64,000 nt of DNA from Ruminococcus_C callidus (GTDB lineage Bacteria > Bacillota > Clostridia > Oscillospirales > Ruminococcaceae): the NCBI RefSeq assembly GCF_049562855.1, contig NZ_CP186925.1, forward strand, positions 682,001-746,000. The letters run 5' to 3'. The notes beneath the pieces are model-generated. The model searched no databases. It saw only the letters and a list, made by a program, of their open reading frames with translations, and was not told the origin of the DNA. This document shows positions 26,613 to 34,683 of this stretch, piece after piece. Made by a program: the position numbers and the translations under genes. Positions within the stretch are counted from its first letter, which is position 1. The number at the start of each line of letters is the position of its first letter.

Positions 26613-27500
26613 ATGGAACAGAATGGAATACAGGCTGTGCTGCACTGTCTGCCGCCGCAGATCCGCAGCCGGATACAGCAGCTTTCGGCGGCAGAACTGG
26701 CACAGGTACAGGAGATTCGGCTGCGGGCAGAACGCCCCGTCTGCATACAGATTCACGGCAGGGAACAGCTATTGCAGCCGGAGAGTGTCCTCTCCCAGAA
26801 AGCCGTGGAACAGGTGTTTCAGGCGGTGTGTGAATACTCCGTCTACCGCTATGCAAAGGAGATCGCAGAGGGCTTCGTCACCATTGCCGGCGGCAATCGG
26901 GTGGGCATTGCCGGCTCGGCAGTCTATCAGGAAGGCAAACTGGTGCAGATGCGGCATATCAGCGGACTGAATTTCCGCGTTTCCCACGCCGTGACCGGCT
27001 GTGCCGAATCGCTGTACCGCCGGACTTGTGCCAGGCAGCCTGCCAGCCTGCTGCTGGTCGGGGCAGTCGGCTCCGGAAAGACCACCATGCTGCGGGATCT
27101 GTGCCGACTTCTGGGGGCTTCTCACCGGCTGACACTGGTGGACGAACGCAGCGAAATTGCCGCTGTACACCACGGTGTGCCCCAGTATGATGTGGGACTG
27201 CACACCGATGTGCTGGACGGTTTTCCCCGTGCAGAGGGACTTCTGACGGCACTGCGGGTGATGACACCGGAGGTGCTGGTCTGTGACGAGATCGGCACAG
27301 AGGCAGATGCACAAGCCATTCTGGGGATACATGGGTGCGGCGTGCCGGTGATCGCCTCTGCCCACGGGACATCATGGGAGGACTTGGAACGCCGTCCGGT
27401 GCTGCGGCAGCTGCTGGAACAGGGCGTGTTCCGCTATGCGGCGATTCTGTCCGTGCAGGAACAGGGCGTTGTCCGGACGCTGCGGCAGGTGACAGCATGA
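26613..27500 (+). CDS. spoIIIAA: Stage III sporulation ATPase SpoIIIAA
   Basis: 295 aa. Secretion-type ATPase of the SpoIIIA-SpoIIQ feeding-tube channel joining mother cell and forespore. Walker A GAVGSGKTTMLRDL (about residue 150), VDERSEIA, and the Walker B region EVLVCDEIGTEADA are intact. AGGAGG precedes the ATG by 5 nt. First of eight spoIIIA genes; its stop overlaps spoIIIAB. A complete spoIIIA operon indicates an endospore-forming lineage. Confidence 0.94.
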   Translation: MEQNGIQAVLHCLPPQIRSRIQQLSAAELAQVQEIRLRAERPVCIQIHGREQLLQPESVLSQKAVEQVFQAVCEYSVYRYAKEIAEGFVTIAGGNRVGIAGSAVYQEGKLVQMRHISGLNFRVSHAVTGCAESLYRRTCARQPASLLLVGAVGSGKTTMLRDLCRLLGASHRLTLVDERSEIAAVHHGVPQYDVGLHTDVLDGFPRAEGLLTALRVMTPEVLVCDEIGTEADAQAILGIHGCGVPVIASAHGTSWEDLERRPVLRQLLEQGVFRYAAILSVQEQGVVRTLRQVTA

Positions 27501-28000
27501 TGAAGTGGCTGGGACTGCTGCTGGTAGTTTGCAGCGGCGGCGGTATCGGATTCCTGTATGCCATGCGGCTGCGGCAGGAACGCACCAATCTGGAACGGCT
27601 CTGTCAGATGCTGCGGGAAATCGCGGTGCAGATCGCGTTCCGCAGTCTGACGGTGCAGGAACTGCTGGAACAGCTTTGTCGGGAAACCGCTTATGCAGCG
27701 TTTCAGTTTCCGGTGACAGTGCTTTCCGGCATGGAACAGGGGCTGCCGCTGGCGGAGGCGTGGGCGGCAGGGATCCGGCAGGACAAGGCAGTGCCGGAAC
27801 CGGCAAAGAAACTGCTGCTACCGCTGGGGGAAGAACTGGGAGCCAGCGACTTGGACGGACAGGCGGCAACGCTGGCACAGTATCGCATGCAGCTGGAGCC
27901 CTATGCGGCGGAAGCCGGAGAAAAATGTGTGCAGCGGCAGCGGCTGTATTGCAGTCTGGGGCTGCTGGGAGGACTGCTGGCGGCGATACTGCTTTGTTGA
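27497..28000 (+). CDS. spoIIIAB: Stage III sporulation protein SpoIIIAB
   Basis: 167 aa. N-terminal and C-terminal hydrophobic helices flank a helical cytoplasmic domain, the family pattern resembling type II secretion F-proteins. Conserved elements are RLRQERTNLERL and the C-terminal QRQRLYCSLGLLGGLLAAILL. Begins in the spoIIIAA stop (ATGATG). Confidence 0.88.
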   Translation: MMKWLGLLLVVCSGGGIGFLYAMRLRQERTNLERLCQMLREIAVQIAFRSLTVQELLEQLCRETAYAAFQFPVTVLSGMEQGLPLAEAWAAGIRQDKAVPEPAKKLLLPLGEELGASDLDGQAATLAQYRMQLEPYAAEAGEKCVQRQRLYCSLGLLGGLLAAILLC

Positions 28001-28014
28001 AAGGGAATGTGGCA

Positions 28015-28209
28015 ATGGAGATCGATCTCATTTTTAAAATTGCCGGTACAGGCATTATTGTGGCAGTGCTGAATCTGGTGCTGAAACGGGCGGAACGGGA
28101 GGAACAGGCGATGATGACAACACTTGCCGGATTGGTGGTGGTGCTGATGCTGCTGGTAGACCAGATCGGCACCTTGTTCGAACGGGTGAAGTCGGTGTTC
28201 GGGCTATGA
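28015..28209 (+). CDS. spoIIIAC: Stage III sporulation protein SpoIIIAC
   Basis: 64 aa, the normal small size. Two transmembrane helices: IDLIFKIAGTGIIVAVLNLVL in part (residues 3-21) and a second at about 38-55 containing LVDQIGTLF. Membrane part of the mother-cell channel. AAAGGGAA lies about 8 nt before the ATG. ATGA overlap with spoIIIAD. Confidence 0.9.
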   Translation: MEIDLIFKIAGTGIIVAVLNLVLKRAEREEQAMMTTLAGLVVVLMLLVDQIGTLFERVKSVFGL

Positions 28210-28598
28210 TCGATGAAACCGTAACTGCGGCGGCAGTCTGCATCACGGCGGCGATCTTTTCCACATTGTTGAAACAGTACTGTCGGGAACACGCCCTGTT
28301 TTGTGTCCTTGGAGCCTGTGCGGCAGTGGGCATTGCAGCGGCGGCGTACCTCACGCCTATCGTCAGCCAGATGCAGGAACTCTTTGCAAAAACCAGTCTG
28401 CCGGCGGCATATCTGGAAATCCTGTGGAAAGCACTGGGCATTTGCTATATTACCGGTATCGCCGGCGACCTGTGTCAGGACTGCGGCGAGTCGGCACTGG
28501 CAAAGACGGTGGAACTCTGGGGCAGGCTGTCGCTGGTGCTGCTGTCCCTGCCTCTGCTGGAAACGCTGCTGCGGACTGTGACGGAGGTGTTGTCATGA
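28206..28598 (+). CDS. spoIIIAD: Stage III sporulation protein SpoIIIAD
   Basis: 130 aa, four predicted transmembrane helices. Family features: KQYCREHALF, the block PIVSQMQELFAKTSL and ITGIAGDLCQDCGESALAKTVE. Membrane subunit working with SpoIIIAC. Overlaps its neighbours on both sides by 4 bp. Confidence 0.9.
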   Translation: MIDETVTAAAVCITAAIFSTLLKQYCREHALFCVLGACAAVGIAAAAYLTPIVSQMQELFAKTSLPAAYLEILWKALGICYITGIAGDLCQDCGESALAKTVELWGRLSLVLLSLPLLETLLRTVTEVLS

Positions 28599-29737
28599 AA
28601 TTGTGGAAAGTCCTCTTGCCGCTGCTGGTGCTGGGGTGCAGCCTTTGGTGCTCCTGTCCGGTTCTGGCGGCGGAATCTCCTGCGGAAACACTGGCAGAGG
28701 AAAGCGGCTCTGCGGAACTCACGGAGCAGCTGGACTGGGACATACAGTCGGTGCTGGAACAGCTGGGGCTGTCCTTTACCGATGTTGGCGGGGCAGGAGA
28801 ATCCTTTACCCTCTCCCGCATCTGGCAGGTGTTTTCCGCATATCTGTCGGGACGTATCAGCCGTCCGTTTGCCATGCTGGGAGGGCTGCTGACAGTAATT
28901 TTATTTGCGGCGTTATTGCAGAGCGTACAGGACAACGCCAGGCACCGCGGCACCGGACAGGTCTATGAGTTTGTCTGTGCATTGGCGGCGGTAGGCGTAC
29001 TGACCGAGCCGCTGTGCCGCAGCTTTGCCGCTGTGGAAAGTGCTCTCACCCAAGGGGCGGAATTCATGATGCTGTTTGTGCCGGTGTTTGCCGGAATTCT
29101 CGCGGCAAGCGGCACGCTTAGCGGAGCCGTGGCATACCAGACTGCCGTGGTTCTGCTGGCGGACAGCGTGATGCAGCTGATTACCCGTGTGCTGCTGCCG
29201 CTGTGCACCATGGGATTTTCCCTTGCCATTGTCGATGCCGTCAGCCCGTCGGTGTCGGTAGGCGGTTTGCTGCGGCTCTCCCGCAAGTGCACCACGTGGA
29301 TTCTGGGACTGCTGATGACCGTATTTCTGGGGGTGCTCTCCATGCAGAACTGGCTGGGGAGCAGTGTAGACACCGCGGCATCCAAAACCACCAAGTATGT
29401 CATTGCCAATTTTGTGCCGGTGGTGGGCAGTGCTGTTTCTGATGCCTATACCACCGTGCGGAGCAGCCTGCAAATGCTGCGGAGTACCACCGGCGTAGTG
29501 GGAATGGTTTCCCTGTGCGTGCTGTTTCTGCCGCCGCTGGTGCAGCTGCTGTTGTATCGGGGCGTGGTGGCGATCGGAGCCGCTGCCGCAGAACTGTTCG
29601 GCACCAGGAGCCTGCTCCGGCTGCTCCGCGGCACCCAGCAGGCTCTGGCGATCGCCTTTGCCCTGCTGGTCTGTTTTGGCGTGATGTTCGTGGTTTCCAC
29701 TGCCATTGCCATGACCATTGGAAAGGGGGCGGTATAA
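28595..29737 (+). CDS. spoIIIAE: Stage III sporulation protein SpoIIIAE
   Basis: 380 aa. Cleavable signal peptide (about 1-26, ending LAA), an extracytoplasmic N-terminal segment and about seven transmembrane helices. Recognisable blocks are NWLGSSVDTAASKTTKYVI in part and NFVPVVGSAVSDAYTTV. Start chosen at the ATG overlapping the spoIIIAD stop, because the signal peptide begins there. Largest membrane protein of the complex. Confidence 0.92.
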   Translation: MKLWKVLLPLLVLGCSLWCSCPVLAAESPAETLAEESGSAELTEQLDWDIQSVLEQLGLSFTDVGGAGESFTLSRIWQVFSAYLSGRISRPFAMLGGLLTVILFAALLQSVQDNARHRGTGQVYEFVCALAAVGVLTEPLCRSFAAVESALTQGAEFMMLFVPVFAGILAASGTLSGAVAYQTAVVLLADSVMQLITRVLLPLCTMGFSLAIVDAVSPSVSVGGLLRLSRKCTTWILGLLMTVFLGVLSMQNWLGSSVDTAASKTTKYVIANFVPVVGSAVSDAYTTVRSSLQMLRSTTGVVGMVSLCVLFLPPLVQLLLYRGVVAIGAAAAELFGTRSLLRLLRGTQQALAIAFALLVCFGVMFVVSTAIAMTIGKGAV

Positions 29738-29740
29738 GCC

Positions 29741-30202
29741 ATGGAAGCCATGCGTGCAGTGGTGCTGGTGACCTGCGTCATCAGCATTCTTAGCGGCGTG
29801 TTAGATGCCCTGAAACCCAATGCCCGATTTGACCGGCAGCTGCGGCTGCTGCTGTCGGCAGTGTTTGTGCTGGGAATTTTAACGCCGTTGAGCCAAGGGA
29901 CAGCAGCCTTTCAGCCGGACTGGGAACCGGACACAGAAACCGCCGCGGTGGAACTGGAAGCCGCCGCCGCACAGGCAACCCAAAAACAGGCGGCGGCGAA
30001 TCTGGAAGAATCGCTGGAGGCAATGCTGCGGCAGCACGGCATTGCCGATGCACAGGCAGAAGCGGAGATGTATATCTCCGGGGACAACTGCATAGAGATA
30101 GAACAAGTCACAGTGTACTGCACGGATCCTGCTGCCGCAGAACCGCTGCTGACAGACTGTCTGGGAAAAGAGGTGAAGATACATGTGGAAACAGCTTCTT
30201 GA
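29741..30202 (+). CDS. spoIIIAF: Stage III sporulation protein SpoIIIAF
   Basis: 153 aa. Two N-terminal transmembrane helices (about 4-22 and 35-52) and an extracytoplasmic domain that in the family adopts a ring-building fold. The most variable spoIIIA protein; the call rests on length, topology and position between AE and AG. Overlaps spoIIIAG by 20 bp. Confidence 0.85.
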   Translation: MEAMRAVVLVTCVISILSGVLDALKPNARFDRQLRLLLSAVFVLGILTPLSQGTAAFQPDWEPDTETAAVELEAAAAQATQKQAAANLEESLEAMLRQHGIADAQAEAEMYISGDNCIEIEQVTVYCTDPAAAEPLLTDCLGKEVKIHVETAS

Positions 30203-30728
30203 ATTCCTGCGGCAGAAACTGAAAGGGGAAAACGGTGTCCGGCTGGTGGTCTTTCTGGGCATTGCAGGACTGGTGCTGATCCTGCTGTCCGGATTCCTGC
30301 CGGACAAAGCGAAACCGTCCTCCAGGACGGAAACCAGCCGGACAGAAACCACCGCTTCCGACCTCTCCATGGAGCAGTACTGCCGGCAGACCGAACAACA
30401 GCTGGTGTCGATTCTGGAGCAGGTCGAAGGGGTGGGCACCTGTCAGGTCATGCTCACCGCAGACGGCACCTCCGAAACGATCTACGCACAGGATCAGGAA
30501 CAGGAGCAGGGAGAATCCCGCACCAAGATCCAGAAGAAATGCGTGATCGTTTCCGACAGCGGCAGCCAGCAGCCTCTGGTGCAGCAGGTAGTTGCACCGG
30601 AGATCAGCGGCGTGATCGTGGTGTGCAGCGGAGCGTCCAGTGCAGTGGTACAGGAGCGTGTGACAAAGGCAGTGCAGGCAGTGCTGCATCTCGCCGCCAG
30701 CCGCATCTGTGTGGTTCCGGCGGCATAG
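30183..30728 (+). CDS. spoIIIAG: Stage III sporulation ring protein SpoIIIAG
   Basis: 181 aa. One transmembrane helix (about 20-38) and an extracytoplasmic domain that forms the large channel ring in B. subtilis. Conserved VEGVGTCQVMLTADG and PEISGVIVVCSGASS segments. The TAG stop (30726-30728) shares its G with the first base of a 173-bp MITE, so insertion happened exactly at the stop codon and left the protein intact. Confidence 0.92.
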   Translation: MWKQLLEFLRQKLKGENGVRLVVFLGIAGLVLILLSGFLPDKAKPSSRTETSRTETTASDLSMEQYCRQTEQQLVSILEQVEGVGTCQVMLTADGTSETIYAQDQEQEQGESRTKIQKKCVIVSDSGSQQPLVQQVVAPEISGVIVVCSGASSAVVQERVTKAVQAVLHLAASRICVVPAA

Positions 30729-30900
30729 GAAACACTGAATAAAGCCCGCCTGACGGCTTTGCACGCAATCTGCTTGCAGATTTTCCGTCATATTGCCCAG
30801 AAATCCCTTGCCATACATCAAGTATGCCTGCGGAATTTCTGAGCAATCTGCCGAAAAATCTGACTACGCATCTTACGCACAAGCTTTATTCAGCGTTTCC
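30728..30900 (+). mobile_element. MITE-A copy 1 (173 bp, non-coding)
   Basis: Ends GGAAACACTGAATAAAGC and GCTTTATTCAGCGTTTCC (one mismatch). Flanks CATA and CGTA are a 4-bp target duplication with one change. Interior hairpins: TGACGG/CCGTCA enclosing AATCTGC/GCAGATT, then CAGAAAT/ATTTCTG enclosing CATAC/GTATG. Nearly identical to copies at 50127 and 62758. Lies between spoIIIAG and spoIIIAH in sense orientation, ending 49 bp before the spoIIIAH start. Confidence 0.92.
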
Positions 30901-30949
30901 CGTAGCGTTTCCGCAAAGCAACACGCTCAAAACCAGAAAGGAATACATT

Positions 30950-31618
30950 ATGAAAAAGCCATCTCTCATCATCGGAAAAAAACAGATCATTCTCTCGTGC
31001 CTGACCCTGATGCTTGCCATTGCGGTCTATGTCAACTACGCCATGTCCGACGGCAAGCTGGAAACGGCACAGGTGCAGTCCAAGGACAGCGTGACCTACG
31101 GGGACACCGCCTTTGTCAACGCCGAAGCGGAACAGAGCGAACCGGCGGCAGAGGACAGCACACCGACAGAGGAATCCGCAGCAGACGGGGCATATTCCAC
31201 CAACGGGGAAGCCCCTGCTGAAGAAACTGCCGCAGAGGTCGAAGCCGACTACGCCGCCGCCGGCAGTGCGGAGAATTATTTTGCACAGGCAAGACTGGAA
31301 CGGACTTCCAGCCGTGACGAAAGCGTGGCGGCGTTGCAGTCCATGCTGGGGGCAGGAGATCGGACAGAGGACGAACTGGTGACCGATGCCATTGCCGCTG
31401 TGGAAACTTCGAAGCTGATCGAAAGCGAAAGCACGATCGAATCCCTGATTCAGGCACAGGGTTATTCCAACTGTATCGTCTATCTGGACGGGGACAGTGC
31501 CAAGGTCGTTGTCCAGACCGAGGGGCTGGACGCAGCTCAGGCGGCAGCAATCAAAGACGTGATTTTGGGCGAAGTTTCGGTTCCGGCAGAAAATATTCGA
31601 ATTTTTGAGGTAAAATAG
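30950..31618 (+). CDS. spoIIIAH: Stage III sporulation protein SpoIIIAH
   Basis: 222 aa. One transmembrane helix (about 11-29), an acidic Ala/Glu/Thr-rich spacer (about 50-95) longer than in B. subtilis, and a C-terminal YscJ/FliF-like ring domain with ESLIQAQGYSNCIVYLDGDS in part. In the mother-cell membrane it contacts forespore SpoIIQ across the intermembrane space. Start ATG 30950 follows AGAAAGGAA; an earlier in-frame ATG would lie inside the MITE. Last gene of the operon. Confidence 0.92.
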   Translation: MKKPSLIIGKKQIILSCLTLMLAIAVYVNYAMSDGKLETAQVQSKDSVTYGDTAFVNAEAEQSEPAAEDSTPTEESAADGAYSTNGEAPAEETAAEVEADYAAAGSAENYFAQARLERTSSRDESVAALQSMLGAGDRTEDELVTDAIAAVETSKLIESESTIESLIQAQGYSNCIVYLDGDSAKVVVQTEGLDAAQAAAIKDVILGEVSVPAENIRIFEVK

Positions 31619-31647
31619 TTGTATCTGGCGTTGTTTTTTGGTATAAT
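31619..31647 (+). promoter_or_regulatory. Sigma-A-type promoter upstream of nusB
   Basis: TTGTAT, 17 bp, TATAAT, starting right after the spoIIIAH stop. Predicted transcription start near 31654. Confidence 0.7.
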
Positions 31648-31653
31648 AGAAGA

Positions 31654-31799
31654 AAGAACTTGTTCGGACTGGCATGGAACGGGCAGCATACCAAATGCGG
31701 TTTCTTTCGATTCTATGGAATTCTATAGAGATACCAAAGGAAACAAAAGCAATACATGGGGAAAGCTGCTGTAAAATGTCTACAGCAGCTTTCTTTTTT
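31654..31799 (+). ncRNA. Candidate structured leader or small RNA upstream of nusB
   Basis: A promoter is followed about 110-145 nt later by a strong terminator, before the nusB start at 31872. The interval contains a near-palindrome CTATGGAATTCTATAG and facing stretches GGTTTCTTT and AAAGGAAAC that can pair around it. Short in-frame peptides are possible but none looks real. It could be a transcription attenuator for the nusB operon or a free small RNA. No known Rfam-type core was recognised. The terminator may simply end spoIIIA. Confidence 0.35.
31761..31799 (+). terminator. Terminator between spoIIIAH and nusB
   Basis: GAAAGCTGCTGTA pairs perfectly with TACAGCAGCTTTC around AAATGTC, followed by six T. 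It ends spoIIIA transcription, or attenuates transcripts from the promoter at 31619. Confidence 0.9.
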
Positions 31800-31871
31800 G
31801 CAAAAGTGCAGAAAGCGTTGCAGGCGGACAAGAATTTCAGAAAATGTCAGAATATGAATATGGAGGTAGTT

Positions 31872-32318
31872 ATGACAAAACACGAAACCAGAGAATACGC
31901 ATTTTTGCTGCTGTACGAGGCAATGGTAAGAGCCGAGGAACTGACCACCATTGAGGATCTGTACGCTTCCACAGAGGAAATGCTGGAACTGCCGGTTCCG
32001 GAAAAGGTGAAGCAGTACGTTTCCGGCGTGATGTCCCAGACAGAGGAACTGGACAACATCATTTCCGAATACAGCAAACAGCGGAGCCTGAACCGTGTGC
32101 CGGCGGTGAACCGTTCGATTCTGCGGCTGGCACTGTACGAACTGAAAAATCTCCCCCAGACACCGGTGAACGTAGTCATCAGCGAAGCCGTGCACCTGTC
32201 GCAGGCGTATGCCTATGCAGAAGATACCGCCTTTATCAACGGCGTACTGGGTGCCTATGCCCGTTCGAAGCCGGCGGTAAAGGAGGAAACTGCCGATGGC
32301 ACAAATTCTGGGGATTGA
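31872..32318 (+). CDS. nusB: Transcription antitermination factor NusB
   Basis: 148 aa. All-helical RNA-binding protein that joins NusE on boxA of rRNA transcripts. Conserved: KHETREYAFLLLYE, the block VPAVNRSILRLALYELK and VVISEAVHLSQAYAYAEDTAFINGVLG in part. ATG 31872 has TGGAGGT 5 nt upstream; nearby ATGs at 31854-31860 are less well placed. Overlaps the next gene by 23 bp. Confidence 0.93.
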   Translation: MTKHETREYAFLLLYEAMVRAEELTTIEDLYASTEEMLELPVPEKVKQYVSGVMSQTEELDNIISEYSKQRSLNRVPAVNRSILRLALYELKNLPQTPVNVVISEAVHLSQAYAYAEDTAFINGVLGAYARSKPAVKEETADGTNSGD

Positions 32319-33252
32319 TACCAGCAACTATACCACGTCCGCGGCACTGCTGGACTTGGAAACCGGCGAGGTACATCAGGAAAAACAGCTGCTGCCGGTG
32401 AAAGCCGGAGAAGCCGGACTGCGGCAGAGTGATGCGGTATTTCATCACACCCGCCAGCTGCCGGAACTGCTGGAACGGCTCCGTCCGTTTCTGGCGGAAA
32501 ATCCGGTCTGCGGTGTCAGCGTTTCCACCCGTCCCCGCAATGTGGACGGCTCTTATATGCCCTGTTTTCTCACCGGCGTAGGCACAGCCCGTGCCGTTGC
32601 CGCAGTTACCGGCGTACCCCTGTATGAAACCTCACATCAGGTGGGGCATGTGCTGGCGGCACTGTATTCTGCCGGCAGGCTGGGAGCCTGTGAAAAACCG
32701 TTTCTGGCGTTCCATGTCAGCGGCGGCACGACAGATTCCCTGTACTGCGAACCGGACGAACAGGCTGCCTTGAAGATCACCCCCTGCGGTACCTCTCTGG
32801 ATCTGAAAGCCGGACAGGCGATCGATCGGGTGGGGCTGATGCTGGGATTGCAGTTTCCCTGCGGCAAGGCACTGGAACAGCTTGCCCGGCAAAGCCGGAA
32901 ACCGTTCCGAATCAAACCGGTGATACGGGGCGTAGACTGCTGCCTGTCCGGACTGGAAAACCAGTGCCGGAAAAAGCTGGAGCAGGGTGAACCGCCGGCA
33001 GATATTGCCCGTTTCTGTCTGATGACTGTGGCGGAAACTGTGATCGCTATGACAAAGGCGGCACAGGAACGGCACGGCAAGCTGCCGGTGCTCTATGCCG
33101 GCGGCGTGATGTCGAACCAGCTGATTCGTCCGCTGCTGGCGGCGAATGCGGAATGCTGGTTTGCTGCACCGGAGTTCGCCTGTGACAATGCCGCAGGTGT
33201 GGCAGTCTATGGTGCATGGCGGAAGCAAGGAGGAAAACTGTGGCAATTTTAA
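32296..33252 (+). CDS. TsaD/Kae1-family paralogue (peptidase M22-like)
   Basis: 318 aa. ASKHA-fold protein of the TsaD family. The N-terminus MAQILGIDTSNYTTSAALLD and the metal-site HxxxH in ETSHQVGHVLAAL are present, as are a phosphate loop HVSGGTTDSLY and late YAGGVMSNQLIR. It is shorter and more divergent than canonical TsaD (about 335-340 aa). Its place in the nusB-xseA operon suggests a clostridial paralogue rather than the essential t6A enzyme, whose gene normally sits with tsaB/tsaE. Role unknown. GGAGG precedes the ATG. Confidence 0.75.
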   Translation: MAQILGIDTSNYTTSAALLDLETGEVHQEKQLLPVKAGEAGLRQSDAVFHHTRQLPELLERLRPFLAENPVCGVSVSTRPRNVDGSYMPCFLTGVGTARAVAAVTGVPLYETSHQVGHVLAALYSAGRLGACEKPFLAFHVSGGTTDSLYCEPDEQAALKITPCGTSLDLKAGQAIDRVGLMLGLQFPCGKALEQLARQSRKPFRIKPVIRGVDCCLSGLENQCRKKLEQGEPPADIARFCLMTVAETVIAMTKAAQERHGKLPVLYAGGVMSNQLIRPLLAANAECWFAAPEFACDNAAGVAVYGAWRKQGGKLWQF

Positions 33253-34421
33253 GCGTGACCCAGCTGAACCGCTATGTGGGGTTCAAGCTGAAAGAGGACC
33301 GTGCCCTGCAAAGCGTTCTGGTGCGGGGAGAGATCACCAATTTCACCAATCACTATCGTTCCGGACACCTGTATTTCACGCTGCGTGACGCGGAAAGCTG
33401 CGTTAAGGCAGTGATGTTCCGGAGCCATGCCCAGCGGCTGAAATTTCTGCCGCAGGAAGGCATGAACGTCATTGCCGCCGCCTCCGCTGCCCTCTATGAA
33501 CGGGACGGTGCCTTTCAGATCTATGTGACAGATCTCCAGCCGGACGGCACCGGCGGAAAGGCTCTGGCACTGGAACAACTCAAGAAAAAGCTGACGGCAA
33601 TGGGCGTGTTCGATGCGGCATCAAAGCGACCGCTGCCGGCAATGCCCCAAAAAATCGGTGTCATTACCTCCGATACCGGAGCCGCCCTACAGGACGTGAA
33701 AAACGTTATCGGCAGGCGGTATCCGATCGGACACCTGCTGGTCTATCCGGCACAGGTGCAGGGTGATGCGGCGGCAGCTTCTGTCTGCCGTGCCATTGCG
33801 GCGGCGGAACGGGACAGCTGCGATGTCCTCATCGTCGGACGGGGCGGTGGTGCTTCGGAAACGCTGGAGGCGTTCAATACGGAGCAGGTGGTCATGGCGA
33901 TTTATAACTGTACCGTGCCGGTGGTTTCTGCCGTGGGGCATGAAACCGACTGGACACTGGCAGATGCGGCGGCAGACCTGCGGGCACCGACTCCGTCGGC
34001 AGCGGCAGAACTGGCAGTCCCTGATGTGCGGCAGATGCTGCAGCAGGTACAGGACTGCTCCCGCCGGCTGGAAAACGCCATGCAGCAGCAGTTCCGGCAG
34101 AAAGCACAGGAACTGGAACGGCTGCAAGACCGGCTGAAATTACAGTCACCGGCACACCGGCAGGAACTGGCACAGCAGGAGCTCTGCCATTTGCAGAAGC
34201 GGTTGGAAGCGGGTATCCGGCAGATCTGGCAGCAATGTCAGGAACAGCTGGTGCAGCAGACCAACCGTCTGGACGTGCTCAGCCCCATGAAGATTCTGGG
34301 GCGTGGCTATGCACTGGCGTACCACGGCGAAGAACTGGTACGCAGTGCCGCACAGGTGCAGTCCGGCGATGTGCTGCGGGTGCAGCTGGCAGAGGGTGAG
34401 ATCACGGCAAAGGTACAATAA
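33240..34421 (+). CDS. xseA: Exodeoxyribonuclease VII large subunit
   Basis: 393 aa. N-terminal OB fold (SVTQLNRYVGFKLKEDRALQ in part, then VRGEITNFT), catalytic domain with IGVITSDTGAALQDVKN, VGRGGGASETLEAFN and AVGHETDWTLADAAADLRAPTPSAAAE in part, and long C-terminal coiled coils. Starts at GTG 33240 with AAGGAGG 6 nt upstream, overlapping the previous gene by 13 bp. Degrades single-stranded DNA together with XseB. Confidence 0.95.
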   Translation: MAILSVTQLNRYVGFKLKEDRALQSVLVRGEITNFTNHYRSGHLYFTLRDAESCVKAVMFRSHAQRLKFLPQEGMNVIAAASAALYERDGAFQIYVTDLQPDGTGGKALALEQLKKKLTAMGVFDAASKRPLPAMPQKIGVITSDTGAALQDVKNVIGRRYPIGHLLVYPAQVQGDAAAASVCRAIAAAERDSCDVLIVGRGGGASETLEAFNTEQVVMAIYNCTVPVVSAVGHETDWTLADAAADLRAPTPSAAAELAVPDVRQMLQQVQDCSRRLENAMQQQFRQKAQELERLQDRLKLQSPAHRQELAQQELCHLQKRLEAGIRQIWQQCQEQLVQQTNRLDVLSPMKILGRGYALAYHGEELVRSAAQVQSGDVLRVQLAEGEITAKVQ

Positions 34422-34470
34422 CAGAAAGATAAGATAACACTACGTGTTTTTGGGGAAGGAGAGCAGATGT

Positions 34471-34683
34471 ATGGCATTTGAAACACACATGAAGGAATTG
34501 CGGGAACTGACACAGAAGCTGGAACAGGGCAACCTGCCGCTGGAAGAAGCGGTGCAGCTGTATCACAAGGGCATGGAACTGGCGGTATCCTGTCAGGAAG
34601 AATTGCAGACAGCAAAGCTGCAAATTTCCAAACAGACGGTGCCGGCACAGGAACAGGAGGTTCATGATGGAAGCGAAGCATAA
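34471..34683 (+). CDS. xseB: Exodeoxyribonuclease VII small subunit
   Basis: 70 aa. Characteristic ELTQKLEQGNLPLEEAVQLY and KGMELAVSCQEEL helices. ATG 34471 is chosen because GGAAGGAGAG lies about 9 nt upstream and the family begins MAFE-like. It overlaps ispA by 17 bp. Confidence 0.93.
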   Translation: MAFETHMKELRELTQKLEQGNLPLEEAVQLYHKGMELAVSCQEELQTAKLQISKQTVPAQEQEVHDGSEA

